Assembly (NCBI GenBank): GCA_008694505.1
Contig: VZDJ01000090.1
Span: 1,667,521-1,731,520 of the forward strand
From: Cyanoderma ruficeps
Taxonomy: Eukaryota; Chordata; Aves; Passeriformes; Timaliidae
Reading direction: 5' to 3'
Length of the DNA: 64,000 nt
The position numbers and the translations under genes were made by a program. This document shows, in pieces, positions 51,201 to 62,418 of this stretch. The notes below the pieces were generated by a model. The model saw nothing but the letters and a program-made list of their open reading frames with translations. It made no database searches and was not told the origin of the DNA. Every line of letters starts with the position of its first letter. Position 1 is the stretch's first letter.

Positions 51201-51563
51201 GGGCCGCGCGGGGAGGCCCGGGAGGCGGGAGCGAGCGAGGGCCGGGAGCGCAGGAATGAAGCGGCGGGGAAAGACGGGCCTTTTCTCCGGACTAGCCTAG
51301 CTGCCGGAACATCTGCTCAGGGCTAATCTTACATCCCCGCTCGTTCACAAGGGAGAAGTCCTCCAGTGCACAAGGGGCTGACTGAGCGTGCGGTGGGACC
51401 CTCCCTTTTATGCGCCTGCCCGGGGCTGGCGGAGAGAGGCGCGCACACGCCGTCGAGTTGCGAGGAGCCCAGGAGCGATTAAAAACCGTGGCTGGGGCCG
51501 TGACGAGGGCCAGGACACGGCTTGGCAAATGGTCCCGACCCAATTCGTCAGAGCAGGAGAGAA
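45241..51563. other. Intergenic DNA with alternating GC-rich and AT-rich parts
   Basis: GC-rich, CpG-containing blocks lie at about 45980-46330, 46380-46960, 47500-47960, 49000-50320 and 51180-51540. AT-rich intervals, for example 48100-48900 and 50650-51170, separate them. A microsatellite is at 47433-47463. A short acceptor/donor pair brackets 48010-48031. Open frames here lack any familiar protein sequence and overlap on both strands, as expected of GC-rich non-coding DNA. Confidence 0.7.
47433..47463. repeat. (ACAT)n/(AT)n microsatellite
   Basis: ATACATACATAC runs into about nine AT units ending ATATATG. Its length is likely to vary between individuals. It produces a run of alternating Tyr/Ile in overlapping false open frames. 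Confidence 0.95.
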
Positions 51564-51880
51564 ATCGTGGAACCATATAATGTACTGAGTTGGAAGGGAC
51601 CCGCAAGGATCATCAAAGTCCAATTCCTGGCCCTGCATAGGGCAGCCCCATGAATCACACCATGTGCCTGAGAACGTTGTCCAAGCCCATCTTGAACTCT
51701 GTCAGGCTTGGTGCTGTGACCATTTCCAGTCAGTGCCCAACCACCCTCTGGGTGAAGAACTTCTTCCTGATATCCAAACTAAACATACCCTGACACAACT
51801 TCAGGTCATTCCCTCGAGTCCTGTCACTGGTCACTGCAGAGAAGAGATCAGTGCCTGCCTTTTCGAGGTAGAGAGCCCTC
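51564..51880 (-). mobile_element. CR1 LINE 3' end (antisense)
   Basis: Read on the minus strand, the element ends in GGGTCCCTTCCAACTCAGTA followed by a short ATATGGTTCC tail. The preceding part matches the CR1 3' UTR: plus-strand GAAGAACTTCTTCCTGATAT at 51757-51776 is the complement of the ATTAGGAAGAAATTCTTCAC-type block. CCTGCATAGGGCAGCCCCAT and TTGTCCAAGCCCATCTTGAA are also CR1-like. It lies between two CpG-rich blocks. The inner boundary near 51880 is approximate. Confidence 0.85.
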
Positions 51881-54172
51881 TGCTTTCACTGGAGCATGGC
51901 CAACTCTCTTTGAGCGTTCCTCAAAAATTAGTTGCCCCATATAAACCCAGGAGCCTCGCGTCCATTGCAACGCTCCCAGCTCAGGGATACGATCCATACA
52001 TAAGCTGGAGTTACCAAAGCCAGCCCGACCCGTTGCCTGAGCTCACCGGGGCTGCTCTCTCTCCTCTGCTCCCTCCTTGCCCGGAGAAGCCTGGACCGGC
52101 ATCCCTGTCCCCAGGGTCACGGACGCCACCGGCCCGTGGTGGTGGCAGGGACAGCGCTAAGATCGGCCGGGCGGAAGCAGCAGGCTGACAGCTGTCTCCC
52201 TCGGGCCTTCCCCTCCCTGACCGAGCACAGCCACCTGCCTAATGGCTTGACTCCCGGGAGAGACCCACCCGTGCGGAGGTCAGGAGTTTATTTTGCTAAG
52301 GAAAATCAAATGGGAGGAAGGGTAAGGGGAGTGTGTTTGTATGGAGGACCCGAGAGACCCCATCACTCTCCCACTGAAAACACAGGCCCGCGTTGAATCA
52401 GCGGCGTTGGCTGCTGATGATTGTTTTGCTGGGCAATCACTGCCGCTGCTGCCTGGCTTTTCCATTCCAAAGATACCGACCCGGATTAGGCTGCTGACCC
52501 TGCAGACCACGCAAAGTGTGAAGCGGCTCTCTCGGAAGCACGTCGTACCCAGTGGGGATGTTTGCAAAGCTCCTCGGGTGCCCGCGCTGGAGAGAGCTCG
52601 ACCCGGGCACTGCTTCTGCCGCGCCTGGCGGCGCCCGGATCAGGATTGCGCGGAGGCTGCGCCCTTCTTCCTCAGCGCGGGTGGAAACGGCTCCGCGGCC
52701 GCCGCATGCCAGCGGGGTTTCGCTGTAAGGCCGCCGGGACCCACGCGAGCCGCTGGCAACAGAACACTGGCTCTGATCCCGCCGCTGCCAAGGGACGAGA
52801 CGGCTCCAGCCGCCGGTCGCTGGCGGGAGGGCCCAGGCGGCGGGGGAGACACGTCCCGCAGGGTGACTCCCCGGGCGGGCTGGCGTGTCACCGCCCCGGT
52901 TGCCCCGGGAGTGGAGGTTCCGGTGCTGCCGCAGTCCCCGCTCCCCGGCGTGGTGAGGGCTGCTCGCTGCTCCGGGGAGGGGTGCGGGGACAGCAGCACA
53001 CGGCAGCAGGAAGGCGAGGTGCCCGTGGGGGACAGGGGAGCTGCCGGCTGGCGGCCAGGCACTCGGCTGCCCCCGCTGCAGCCGGCGGGCAGGGAAATCT
53101 GCGGTCTCCAGGTTAGGGGCAGCCCCCTGCTGCCAGAAATGGCCCTCCCCTGGGAAATGAGACCGAAATGACTCGAGAGTGAGGTGATGGGATCTGTCGC
53201 GACCTTTCAAACCCCTTATTTTTAAAAGGGGAGAGATGCGTGGGGAGGAGGAAGAAGCGACAGAAATGAGATGCTGACACTGAGGAGTCGCAGGGAGACA
53301 TCAACAATCGGTGCCTATAGACCACATCAAAGCGCTGCAGAGCAACAATAAAATGCCTTGAAATACTTCTTAATGCAATGTTTGCATTGGGCAAGTCCAC
53401 AGATGACGCCGAATTTGCCATCACAAGAGAAAACAGCAGATGAGGTTTAACCAACATTTCTCTGAAACCCGACTATAGAGGGAAAAGAGAGGAAGGCAGA
53501 GGGAGAGATTTTTATAATCCTGAAAGGCAAGAGGAGAAACCACATCAACACAAAGTGAGCAAAATGCGGCAGGGCAGGATTACCAAGGCACAGGGGGATC
53601 TTAAAAATAGACCAATATGCCACAAAACATCTGTAAAGAAGAAAACTTCCAGTCAGGACTGCTGCAGAAGCACTTTTGACTCAGAGGCTATTGCTCAGCC
53701 CTGCTACTTTAGAAGAGGCCATACTTGTCCCCGTTGCGCCCCCGTTCCCTGGGCGATATGGGGGCTCACACCACTTGAGTTTTGTCCCGATAGCTGCAGA
53801 GCTTTTCTGGGCGGGACGCTTCTCGCACGGATGGTGAAGAAGGAAAACGGGGGCGAACGTGTGTGCTGGCAAGGGGAAAGCCTCCGGGTTCTGGTCAGTC
53901 TCTGCCAAACAAGCAGTCACACTCAGATGAGCGCTTAATTGCTATTGTGTTTTTGTTTTCCAAAGGCAGAGCTCCTATTCCCCGAGCGCGGCTGCAGTGT
54001 GGCACAGACTGGCTTTGTCTGGTTGCTGTGCGGCCGCTCTCGTCACGCTGGCCCCGCCTGACTGCAGCCCGAAGCCAGGAGTACCTATTTAGCCTCCTGC
54101 CACCCACGCACGAGAGAACGGCTGGATGCAGGCGGCCGAACACCCCTCTGCCCCGCAGCGAGTCTCCCTCAC

Positions 54173-54228
54173 TCACTGCTCATTCCCGAGGAAATGAAGC
54201 TCACTGCTCATTCCCGAGGAAATGAAGC
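54173..54228 (+). repeat. Exact 28-bp tandem duplication
   Basis: The 28-base unit beginning TCACTGCTCATTCCCGAGGA occupies 54173-54200 and is repeated without a change at 54201-54228. Perfect identity means either a very recent duplication or an assembly error. Confidence 0.97.
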
Positions 54229-57044
54229 TCCGATCTGTGCTGAGCAGATCCCGCTCTCAATTTGCTTCGTTGCCTTCCCCCATGGGCGAGCTGCTGTCCC
54301 CTCTGAAATTGGCTCTCCCACTTCACCCGCTGGCCGGCACTGTCTTTCCCTAAGCTGGAGCCGTCGCGGCTGAGCTTCCCGTGCTGGTTTCACACGGAAC
54401 CTCCCGGCTGCTGCGCCCACGCCGGGCAGCCTCGGGAAGTGCCGCCCCGAGTCCGGCTGGCCGGGGGGCTCCGCTCTTCCCTGCTTCGGAGATATCCCTG
54501 CGGTTCGGACAGGAGCTGGTTGCCGCTCGCCGTCCGCCTCAAAATATTGTTCTGCGGGAGCCTGAAAAGCGGCATTGCGGCCCTCGGGCTCCTCCTCCGA
54601 GCATGCCACACGCCGCTCCTTGACCCGGGGCGACTCCGTGCCTACGGCGACCGGGGCGCGCTGGGGCCGAGCACAGGGCAGGGAGAGAGGCCTTGCGGCG
54701 GGGGAAGCACCGCACACGCTGCCGAGCTCTCTGCTGCGTGGTGTCCCCAGGGGATGGAGAGAGGAGATAATTTCACCTATAGAATCATGATAGAACGTGA
54801 CCCCGACAGGAATGCGGCCGCACCGAGACGGGAGCAGGGGGATATCTGTAGGTTTCTGCGGCTTTACGGGGAATTAGCGGGATGGGCTGTGGGGAGCCGA
54901 GAAAGCTGCGCTGAGGGAGGGATACAGGTTCAGCTGGATCAGGGAGTATCCCACGGCGTAATTGCTGGTCGCCTTCTGTTCGATTCTAAGGTTTCTGTCT
55001 TCCAGGTTTCTATCTTCCACCTGAGAGGAGTGCAGGTCGCACGGCAAAAAAAAAAAAAGGACCACAGATACCAGGAGAAATTCCTCCCCCAAAAATTTCT
55101 TCCCAAAATTTCTTCCTGAGAGAGCGCGGTCCCCGGCAGCTTTCTGGTTACTATAAACTAATAAAAACCGTATTAGAAGCTAATAAAAGCTTGCTTAATA
55201 ATAAATCTGGGTAAATTCCGGGCGCGGAGCAAGAGCGGGCGAGGTTTGAGATGCCGAAAGAGAGGGTCCAGTGGGTCATGACCATTTTCGAGGGGCTTGG
55301 AGCTGCGCGCCCAGGCGTGCCTGCCTTACACAGCAGTTGTGTTTCATGGGAGTCAAAGTAAGCTGTGTTTGAAGTTCCCGGGTTGTGCCATGAACATACC
55401 TCGTAAGGAGGCCGGGGACCACTCTCCTGCTTCTGTAGTTGTGCCTAGCGTTGATAGCACGGGGGGGGGATAAACTTCTGTTTTACATAGTGAGAGGATT
55501 ACATCCGGCGGCCACAGATCTTTGAATAGTCCCATTAAAGTCTGCTTCGTTTTAGGTTCGGCCCTAAACGGGATTGTTTACAGTATAACACATCATGTAT
55601 GAGGTAGGGGAGCGCAGAGACGTCTCTTGGTTCAAAGAGCCGCACCTTGAAGAGAAAAAAAGCCTCCCCTTATATTTATTTTTTTGACCTAACACACATT
55701 GAAATGCTGTGCGCATTCCTGCTTTCCTCCCTGGAAAAGCGGGCTTTGGATCCCGTCTCGGTAACAAGGGGCCGGTTGTCCGCCTGCAGCGCCCCATATG
55801 AGAACCATTGTGCGCAAGACCCACAGCGTTTTCTGGGGAACGCCACTTTTTCGGCATGTGTGAGGCTTGGGGACAAGAGCGGGACGAGGGGCAGCGTGGT
55901 CCTGCCCAGACCCGGGGGAGGTTAAAGCACATTTGGCTTCTCCCTCTCCTCCTCCTCGGCGGCAGCTCGGACTGAGACGGCTGCAAGGTACCACAGGCCC
56001 CGTGTCTCCAGATCTCTCCACTGACCGCACTCAGTCCTGCGTGGGTGTGGGAGCCGAGGGTTGCATTTGGGCTGGAAAAATAATCCAACAAAAAAAGAGA
56101 AAACAAATCCCCAAACGTCAACTCCCTCAAACTGTCCCAAATTATAATAGCAGCAATTATTTGCGAGGAAGCAGCTCTTCAACACGCCGCTGTGTAAATG
56201 TTGTTTGCTACAAGCTTTAAACTGTTTTCTTTTACTTTCCCGATGGAAAAGTAGTCAGGCTCCCTGCAGAGAACAGTCACCTTTCAGACTAAAATCTCCC
56301 TGCCGGGACTCGCGCGTGGGCTGCCCCACGCCCGATCCTGGTCCGGCTTTCCCGCCGCTCCTCGAGCGGTGGTGAGGGAGGCATAATCCTCCCGATCTGG
56401 GGTCGGAACCATAGGAATGCTGAGCCATGGCAGAGCTGAGCCTCTTGGCCTCCTGGACAGGCTTGGCCGGCCACCTTCTCGAGACCCGCTCTTGTGCCCT
56501 GACTCTGACAGTGGATCTGGTTAAAGCTCTTGTCCTGCAGTTTTTCTAGGTATAGCCTCGCTGCCGGCTTTCCCCCGCTCCTCCCGAGGTCTCCTAACCC
56601 TCTGGAACTCCTAAATTCTTTAAGGGTGGCTTATGTATTGGGGGGGGAAAAGCCCAAAACCTGCCAAAAAACAAACAAAAAACCCAGGCCTATGAACTGC
56701 TTTGAAATCTCTCTCGGTCCCGTCTCGCCGGCTAACGCCTCTCCGGAGTCCACCTGCAAACAGGGGCAGGAAGAAGGAGGCCCCGAGGAAACCTCAGCGA
56801 CCCAGTGCAGATGAGGCCGGGGGAGCGCGCAGGGGGGCGGCGGAGCCCGGGAGCGCAGCTGCACCTTCTCCTCGGCACCGCCACCCTGTGTGAGCCACTT
56901 GGGCTGGCTTTGCGGCCTCTTCCCAGGGGTGGGAGCGTGTGCGTGTGCAAACTAGGTTGTCAGGAAGGTAATGTGGCGGGTGGCATGGCTGATTGGACAC
57001 CTCTGTCCCTCACTCTCGGAGCCGAGCGGCGCACAGTTTTGGGT

Positions 57045-57084
57045 GTGTTTGTTTGNTGTTTGTTTGTTTGTTTGTTTGTTTGTT
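57045..57084. repeat. (GTTT)n microsatellite with one N
   Basis: About ten GTTT units are interrupted by an undetermined base at 57056, where a T or a frame slip in the repeat was probably unresolved. Confidence 0.95.
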
Positions 57085-58009
57085 GAGGGTGTCTCAGTCC
57101 TGCTTTCCGGTGGTCTTTGCCAGCCTCTGCCCTCCTTGGAACTGCCTCCTGCCCCTCGCCATCCGAGAGCTGCAAGCCACGAGGATTCACCTGTCAGCAG
57201 AGAACCCAACAAAAGGCAGGGAGAAAATCTGCACAAGAGGGAGGAAAAATAAATATTTTATTAAAAAAAGCTGGCGGCAGGAGCGGCCGGGATTGGGTTC
57301 GGGGCGCCCGTGGATGCGAAGCCGAGTGTCCCGGGCGGGCGCGCCCCCAGGCTGTGCCCGAGGGCTGCGGCGCACAGGGAGCGTGGAGCAGACCAGCCCG
57401 CGCGTATCTGCGGGTTTCACTCAAGCAGCGAGACCTAAAGCTGCAGAAACTCCGCGAGCATGCTGACAAGCAGGCAAAGCGGGTCTGTAGTCTGCAAATG
57501 AAGAGGGAGAGATCATCTAGTCCCCCGCTTATCGTTCCGGGTTGTTCTGAAGTTTGGCGTGGTAAATACAAAATGCATGGCTTTTAATCCTGCCTGTGTT
57601 GTTCCAAGTCAGTAGCTGAGAAGGCAGAAGGGTCTCTAGCCGGGACTTTGGTCTTTGTTTGCGAGGGGAACCTGCTTTGTGTGAATTATTCACCATAATT
57701 GCCTATTTCCAAACAGCTCCGCGGGGAGGCTCCGAAATGCAGTCAGGTCTGACTCGTGCCTGGAGAAAAGTGACGCCCGGAGCTGGTGGAAGTTCAGGGA
57801 CAATTTTAAGTTCCCGATTCTCCTCCCCACCGGGAACACTGGGGTCGGGATTGGGCTGAATGGGGGGAGCGGCCCGGGAACGGGGGGCATTTTGTTGCCT
57901 TAAGCCCAGGGAACGTGCCGATGCATTTCTGCTCTGCCTGAGCTCTGTCCGCTGCTCCGAAAACAGGAGAGACAAAAATAACGTACGCGCCGAAACAGGG
58001 GAGAAGTCC

Positions 58010-58690
58010 TGGTAAAATGGAGGGAAAGTAGTGGCTGTTTTTTATAGTCCAAGTGTATAATCGGATTTTTTTCTGTCCTGATAGAAAGCAGATAAATTTA
58101 GGAAGGGAGAGCTAAGAGAATAATTACAGGGTGAAGGTAGTTAAATTTTATTTCGAGTCCCAAAGGCAAAACCTGACATTTTATTGCAAACATCTGGAAG
58201 GCTTAAGAGACTGGCATGGTGTTTGTTTAAACACTAATAGAGATTTTTATTCTGTAAAACACAAACAAAGCCCATTTAAAAACACTTGAGACTGTAAATA
58301 TTTTGCGGTGGTTCAATTCTCAAAGCCTGAGAAAACCGGGGGAAGGGGAGGGGGAACGAATCGACAGCATAATAGGGGTATAATTATGAATTAGTTAATA
58401 TACGCAACAATACCGTTTGTGCAGACCATAAAAATAAATTGCAGGGCGTATTTTTTTCCCCCAGTCACAATAACTGACCCCGCGCAGCACGGGAACATCA
58501 CCTCGCTCGTGTTTCCAAGCGGCGACTTGTGCTTGCTTTAAACTTGCCTCTTACTAGAGAGCCAGCCAGCCTCGAAATCCTCCGATCCGCTAAAAGATAA
58601 TCGGCGCTGTGTTAAAGCCCAGTCAATCACTCGTTCACGTTATCAGACAGCCTTCTGCCCGCACCCTCTGACGGTTTTTAACCTTGTTTT
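58010..58690. promoter_or_regulatory. AT-rich candidate enhancer interval within the CpG region
   Basis: This AT-rich island between GC-rich blocks is rich in homeodomain-like and forkhead-like sites. Examples are TAATTACAGG near 58120, TGTTTGTTTAAACACTAATA at 58220-58239, AACACAAACAAAG near 58258, TAATTATGAATTAGTTAATA at 58381-58400 and a PBX-like TCAATCACTC at 58622-58631. Such unbroken, non-repetitive AT-rich sequence near a limb/craniofacial T-box gene often proves deeply conserved. Only motif and composition evidence is available. Confidence 0.3.
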
Positions 58691-59759
58691 CAATCACTAG
58701 CTCAGAAAAAAAAAAAAAAGAGAGAGGGAGAGAGAAATAATAATAAATCCACGGGCTAGATCTGGATGAAGGACCTTAGGAAAGGTTTTTCTTGCGGTGG
58801 AGCAGGGTTTGAAACTGGCCCAGGCCCTGCAAACAACACATCTGGAGAGCACTCCCGCCCAGCAGCCGGCTCCCCTTATTTCTCTTTTTTCCCCCAAAAT
58901 ATTTCCATATATAAACAAATATTTTTCAGGCTCGCTCTGCGACAACTGGAAAGCAGAAGTGAATGATTTCTTTATAAGCCCCGAGGCCTGGCCCGGCGAC
59001 CCTTGCTCCTGCCACTTTATTCCAGGGAGCAGTTTCCTGGATTTAATGGGAGCTACCCCTGCGAGTAAGAGTCTGGAATAAAGACCAGGCAAAGGGACTC
59101 ATTCATCTCTGGCGGCCGGGGGTCGGAGTCGGATCTGAATCCAGATTAAGGCCAGGCCTCTGGTAGACTCGAGGTTTACGCCTCCCGCCGCGGGGAGAGG
59201 GGACCCTGGCCCCGGGCTCCGGGTGTCGGTGGCGCAGCGCGGATGTGTTTTGCTCTGTCAGATTTTGGTGCAAAGGCTCAGCCGAAATCTCATCCCCCGA
59301 CTCGGGGAGAGGGGTTTTCTCCGGATGAGCTTCCTCAGCGCAGGGGGCAGTAAGCCCTGCGAGGGGCAGCGTTGGCTCTCTGTCCCCCCCGCCCCCCTCA
59401 TCCCTCCCCTTTCCCCCGGCACATCCAGTGGGGCCGCAAGGTCGCTGCAGGGTCTGCCCTCTCTCTCCGCTCGCACGGCGGAGCACCGATGCCTTTGCGC
59501 TCACCGCTTTTGCACCGCCCGGCGCGGACGGGCGCAGGGAGAGCGAGATGTCCTAAACCTCCCGGGCACCGAGACAGGGCCAGAGAGGAGGGAGAGGAGC
59601 AGTCGTCCAGGCCGTGAATCCCCGCGGTCCTGGGAGCGGCGTTCGGGACCGCGGGGAGCTGGTCTCCCGCTCCTGGCAAAAGGGTCTGGTCCCTGGGGTT
59701 TGACAATTAGGGGCCGTATTGGCTTGGGAAGTGCGCTGTGTTTCTTGTCGTTGCTGCAG

Positions 59760-59843
59760 AGGCTGTTCTCGGCTGCCAGAGCCGAGCGCGGAGTGCTCGG
59801 ACGCAGCTCGCAGACCGCGGGTGGCACAGGAGAGAGCCCCAAG
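59760..59843 (+). other. Possible 5' non-coding exon end with strong donor
   Basis: AGCCCCAAG/GTAAGAG gives a near-perfect donor, with GT at 59844-59845, inside a CpG-dense block about 2 kb before the TBX15 start codon. It could mark the end of an alternative first exon of TBX15. The 5' limit given is arbitrary; no promoter element was identified with confidence. Confidence 0.2.
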
Positions 59844-61559
59844 GTAAGAGACCCAAAAGGGGTCGGGGCTGCTTTAAACTGTCCACCAGTAAAACCGCAC
59901 TTAGTGCTCTGGAAAACGTATTTCTCAGTTCTTACATCAGTTCCCAAAATTCGCTAAAATCTCCCTGCCTTTCCAGCACCGTTTCTTTTCACTAAAAAGC
60001 TATAAAAATAATCCACTGTTTTCTTGGGCTCCTTTGCTAAAATCTCTCTCCAGCTTCTTTAAAAGCCTTCCTCGGTGTCTACCTCCCAGACAAGTGTTTC
60101 CGAGGCTTTCGGAAAGCGGGAAAAGAATTGTTTTGTTGGGGTTTTGGGGGGAATTTTTTTTTTTTGAGACATTCCTTCTCCTGGGAAAAGACACACAGCC
60201 AGGGGACCCGCTGGAAACACATGTGCCCTCCTCCGAGTCTCCGCTCCCGCTGTCGGCTTCCTCCAAGCCCCTGCCTCGGTCGGTCCCTGTTTGTTGCCAC
60301 TCCTGCCCGGTAGGGCAGTGCCAGGGTGGGGAATACATGACATCCCGCGTGGCAGCGCCGCCATGCCCGTCGCTGAGCCCGCGGAGAGTGACCTGTCGAG
60401 GAGGTGTGCTGGAGGGGAGGGGAAAGGAGCCACGGGGAGGGGGATGAGGGGTGTAGGGCGGGTGATGGAGACGTACAAAACCTGCTCCTCGGCCTAGATA
60501 TCAGGGTTTAGCTTTTCCGGGATTTGCCGAAGAAATGGCTTCTTTCCCGCTTTTCATCTGAAATCCGTTTCCGCGCGTGTGACCCCCGGGCTGTTGTCAG
60601 TCTGCCCTTTAGGCCAGGGAGAGAGCGCTGAAGGGCTCCGCCGTACCACGCTGGCGTGGGCACCATGGATTCACTCTGGGAGCAAAAGGAAGTGTCTTTG
60701 CCCCCTACACTCCCACACGTGCCCCTTTCACTTGTTTACAGCCCCACAGAAAAAAAATCGTCTGTGAAAAAACCTGCCCTAAGCGACTCTTCACCTTCGG
60801 GGAGCAGCTGAGAAACAGCGGACAAAAAATAATCCCTTCCTGAAAATCTGTGGGTCTCCTTGCCCGCTTTTCCACCGCGGCTCGCTTCAGTCTAATCCCT
60901 TCTTGTACTTTATAATTATTTATATTTTATTTTGAACATGTATCGAATTAACCCCCCGAGGCTTTCCCCGCTGTATGTTTCGTGTACAGTGTTTCGCTTG
61001 ACTTCACCTATTTTTCCGGGGCCCCGCCAGCTAACGAAAACACACGCTTCTGTCACCTTCTCAAAAGCAGCCCTTGCTGCTTTTCACTGCGGGCCCTCCC
61101 GCGCCACGCGTGACCGAGGGGCGTGGGAGCAGCTGCGGACCCGCCTCAGCCGGGAGGATGTCAGGTCAGAGGGAACAGGAGAGAAGAAATAAAATGCTGA
61201 ATATTATCCAGGCAACCAGCCGGGATATGAACCTAGCGGGTTTGCTTTCGCTGCAGCTAGAGTGACAGAAAGAAGCGGGAAAGGGGAAAAAAGGTATTTA
61301 TTTAGATAAAAAACCCTTCCCAAAGAGAAGGCGCTGCCCATGCTCGGGGGGATCTGGGTCTCCCAGCCAGCCCACGCCGCCAGCTCAGCCCCGCCACTCC
61401 ACGGACACGCATCGTTTTCAAGTGAAATTTCCACCCCCTCGAGACGCTTTTTCTACCAAACACCGATTCCGCCGGCAAGGGCAAGTAATACATGGCATAA
61501 ATGCAGTTTTAAAAACAGCCCCTCATTCGGCACCGCTGGGTGGTAAAGCACCTTTCTCT

Positions 61560-61921
61560 CGGGTACTTTGCGTGGGGATTGGCCAGCAGCAGCGTTTGGG
61601 AGACCTGGGTGCGGCGGAGAGAAGCGCCGGAGTTGTTACCTCTCTGTGTTTAGAGTTATGGGTTTCCTACTGGCTCCCCGTTCTTCAAACAGTTAATTCT
61701 CCCGGCCGGTGTTCCAGGACTCAGATGGCCAAAATTCCTCTCCCTCAAACCCGAGTCTCCCTCTCCTCCCTATTGGGTCGCAGCTTTTGGGTCTCTCGCG
61801 AGCTCTCCCTCCTATTGGCCGGGGACATNAAAGAGGCAAGAGGCTCTGCCTCTGGTCCCCGGGCTGTGCGCTCCCAGCCACTGGTCGTTCCTCTGCCCAA
61901 GGGTCTGGGCTGGGGGATAAG
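61560..61921 (+). promoter_or_regulatory. TBX15: TBX15 proximal promoter and 5' UTR (inferred)
   Basis: Three inverted CCAAT boxes (ATTGG) lie at 61578-61582, 61772-61776 and 61814-61818. The last two are exactly 42 bases apart, four helical turns, the spacing favoured by paired NF-Y sites. A TATA-like CATNAAAG follows at 61827-61834, with an undetermined base at 61829. If it is a TATA box, transcription would start near 61855-61860, leaving a UTR of about 65 bases. Other start sites further upstream are possible. Confidence 0.5.
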
Positions 61922-62123
61922 ATGAGTGAGAGGCGAAGATCGGCGGTGGCCCTCAGCTCCCGAGCGCACGCTTTCTCGGTAGAAGCCTTGATCGGGACAA
62001 ATAAAAAGAGGAAACTGCGAGACTGGGAGGACAAGGGGCTGGATTTGTCCATGGAAAGCCTCAGCCCCAATGGCCAGCTGGGGGACAATGAAGACCCGAC
62101 TCAGTGCCTGGACCTCAACCCCG
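61922..62123 (+). CDS. TBX15: TBX15 first coding exon (N-terminus, eh1 repressor motif)
   Basis: TBX15 is a T-box transcription factor of the TBX15/18/22 group. It acts in the nucleus, mainly as a repressor, in limb, skeletal, skin and adipose development. The exon starts at ATG 61922 (A at -3) and reads MSERRRSAVALSSRAHAFSV, then EALIG, matching vertebrate TBX15 almost exactly. Residues 18-25 (FSVEALIG) are the eh1-type Groucho-binding motif of this group, and 28-33 (KKRKLR) look like a nuclear localisation signal. It ends at 62123 with donor G/GTTAGT after 67 codons plus one base. The T-box domain lies in later exons outside the window. The frame stays open 5' of the ATG (to 61709), but the family start is clear. 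TBX18 is excluded by sequence. Confidence 0.97.
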
Positions 62124-62280
62124 GTTAGTGCGACTCCTTTCTCTTCGGGACCCCCCCCACCCCTGCCCCGCTCCCTCCCAGCCTCTCGCCCTAAGTCCTG
62201 CCGGGAGCTGCCCGCCGGGCAGCGCGTCGCGGAAAACATCCGAGACTGGGAGTACAGAAAAAAACTAGCTGGAATTTTGC

Positions 62281-62418
62281 GGAGATTTCTTTTTGTTGTT
62301 GTTATTTTTGTGTTGTTTTTTCTTTTTTTTTTCTTTTTTTCTTTTCTTTTCTTTNNNNNNNNNNNNNNNNNNNNNTTGTTTTGGTTTTGGGTTTTTTGGG
62401 TTTGGTTTTTTTTTTCCC
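62281..62418. repeat. T-rich tract with 21-base assembly gap
   Basis: Long T runs broken by G and C surround 21 N at 62355-62375. The gap size is probably nominal. Translations across it, up to 259 codons, are meaningless. Confidence 0.95.

Larger units (their letters stand above)
51881..61559. other. GC-rich intergenic DNA upstream of TBX15 with several CpG-rich blocks
   Basis: Dense CpG blocks occur at about 52020-53110, 53700-54770, 55850-56060, 56280-56560, 56800-57460 and 59100-59860, with smaller ones near 60200-60480 and 61080-61420. Between them are AT-rich intervals, notably 58010-58700. Such clustered, unmethylated-type islands are typical around developmental transcription factor genes silenced by Polycomb; that is inference here. 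Long open frames on both strands (up to 276 codons) match nothing recognised and are taken as composition effects. Confidence 0.6.

Noticed and set aside
52341..53210. Open frames of 257-276 codons on both strands
   Set aside because: GC-rich island sequence with few stops; Arg/Pro/Gly/Ala-rich translations without domains or splice support.
61709..61921. N-terminal extension of TBX15 in the same frame
   Set aside because: The frame is open only because of chance and an N at 61829. The family start MSERRRS at 61922 is well established and has a suitable context.
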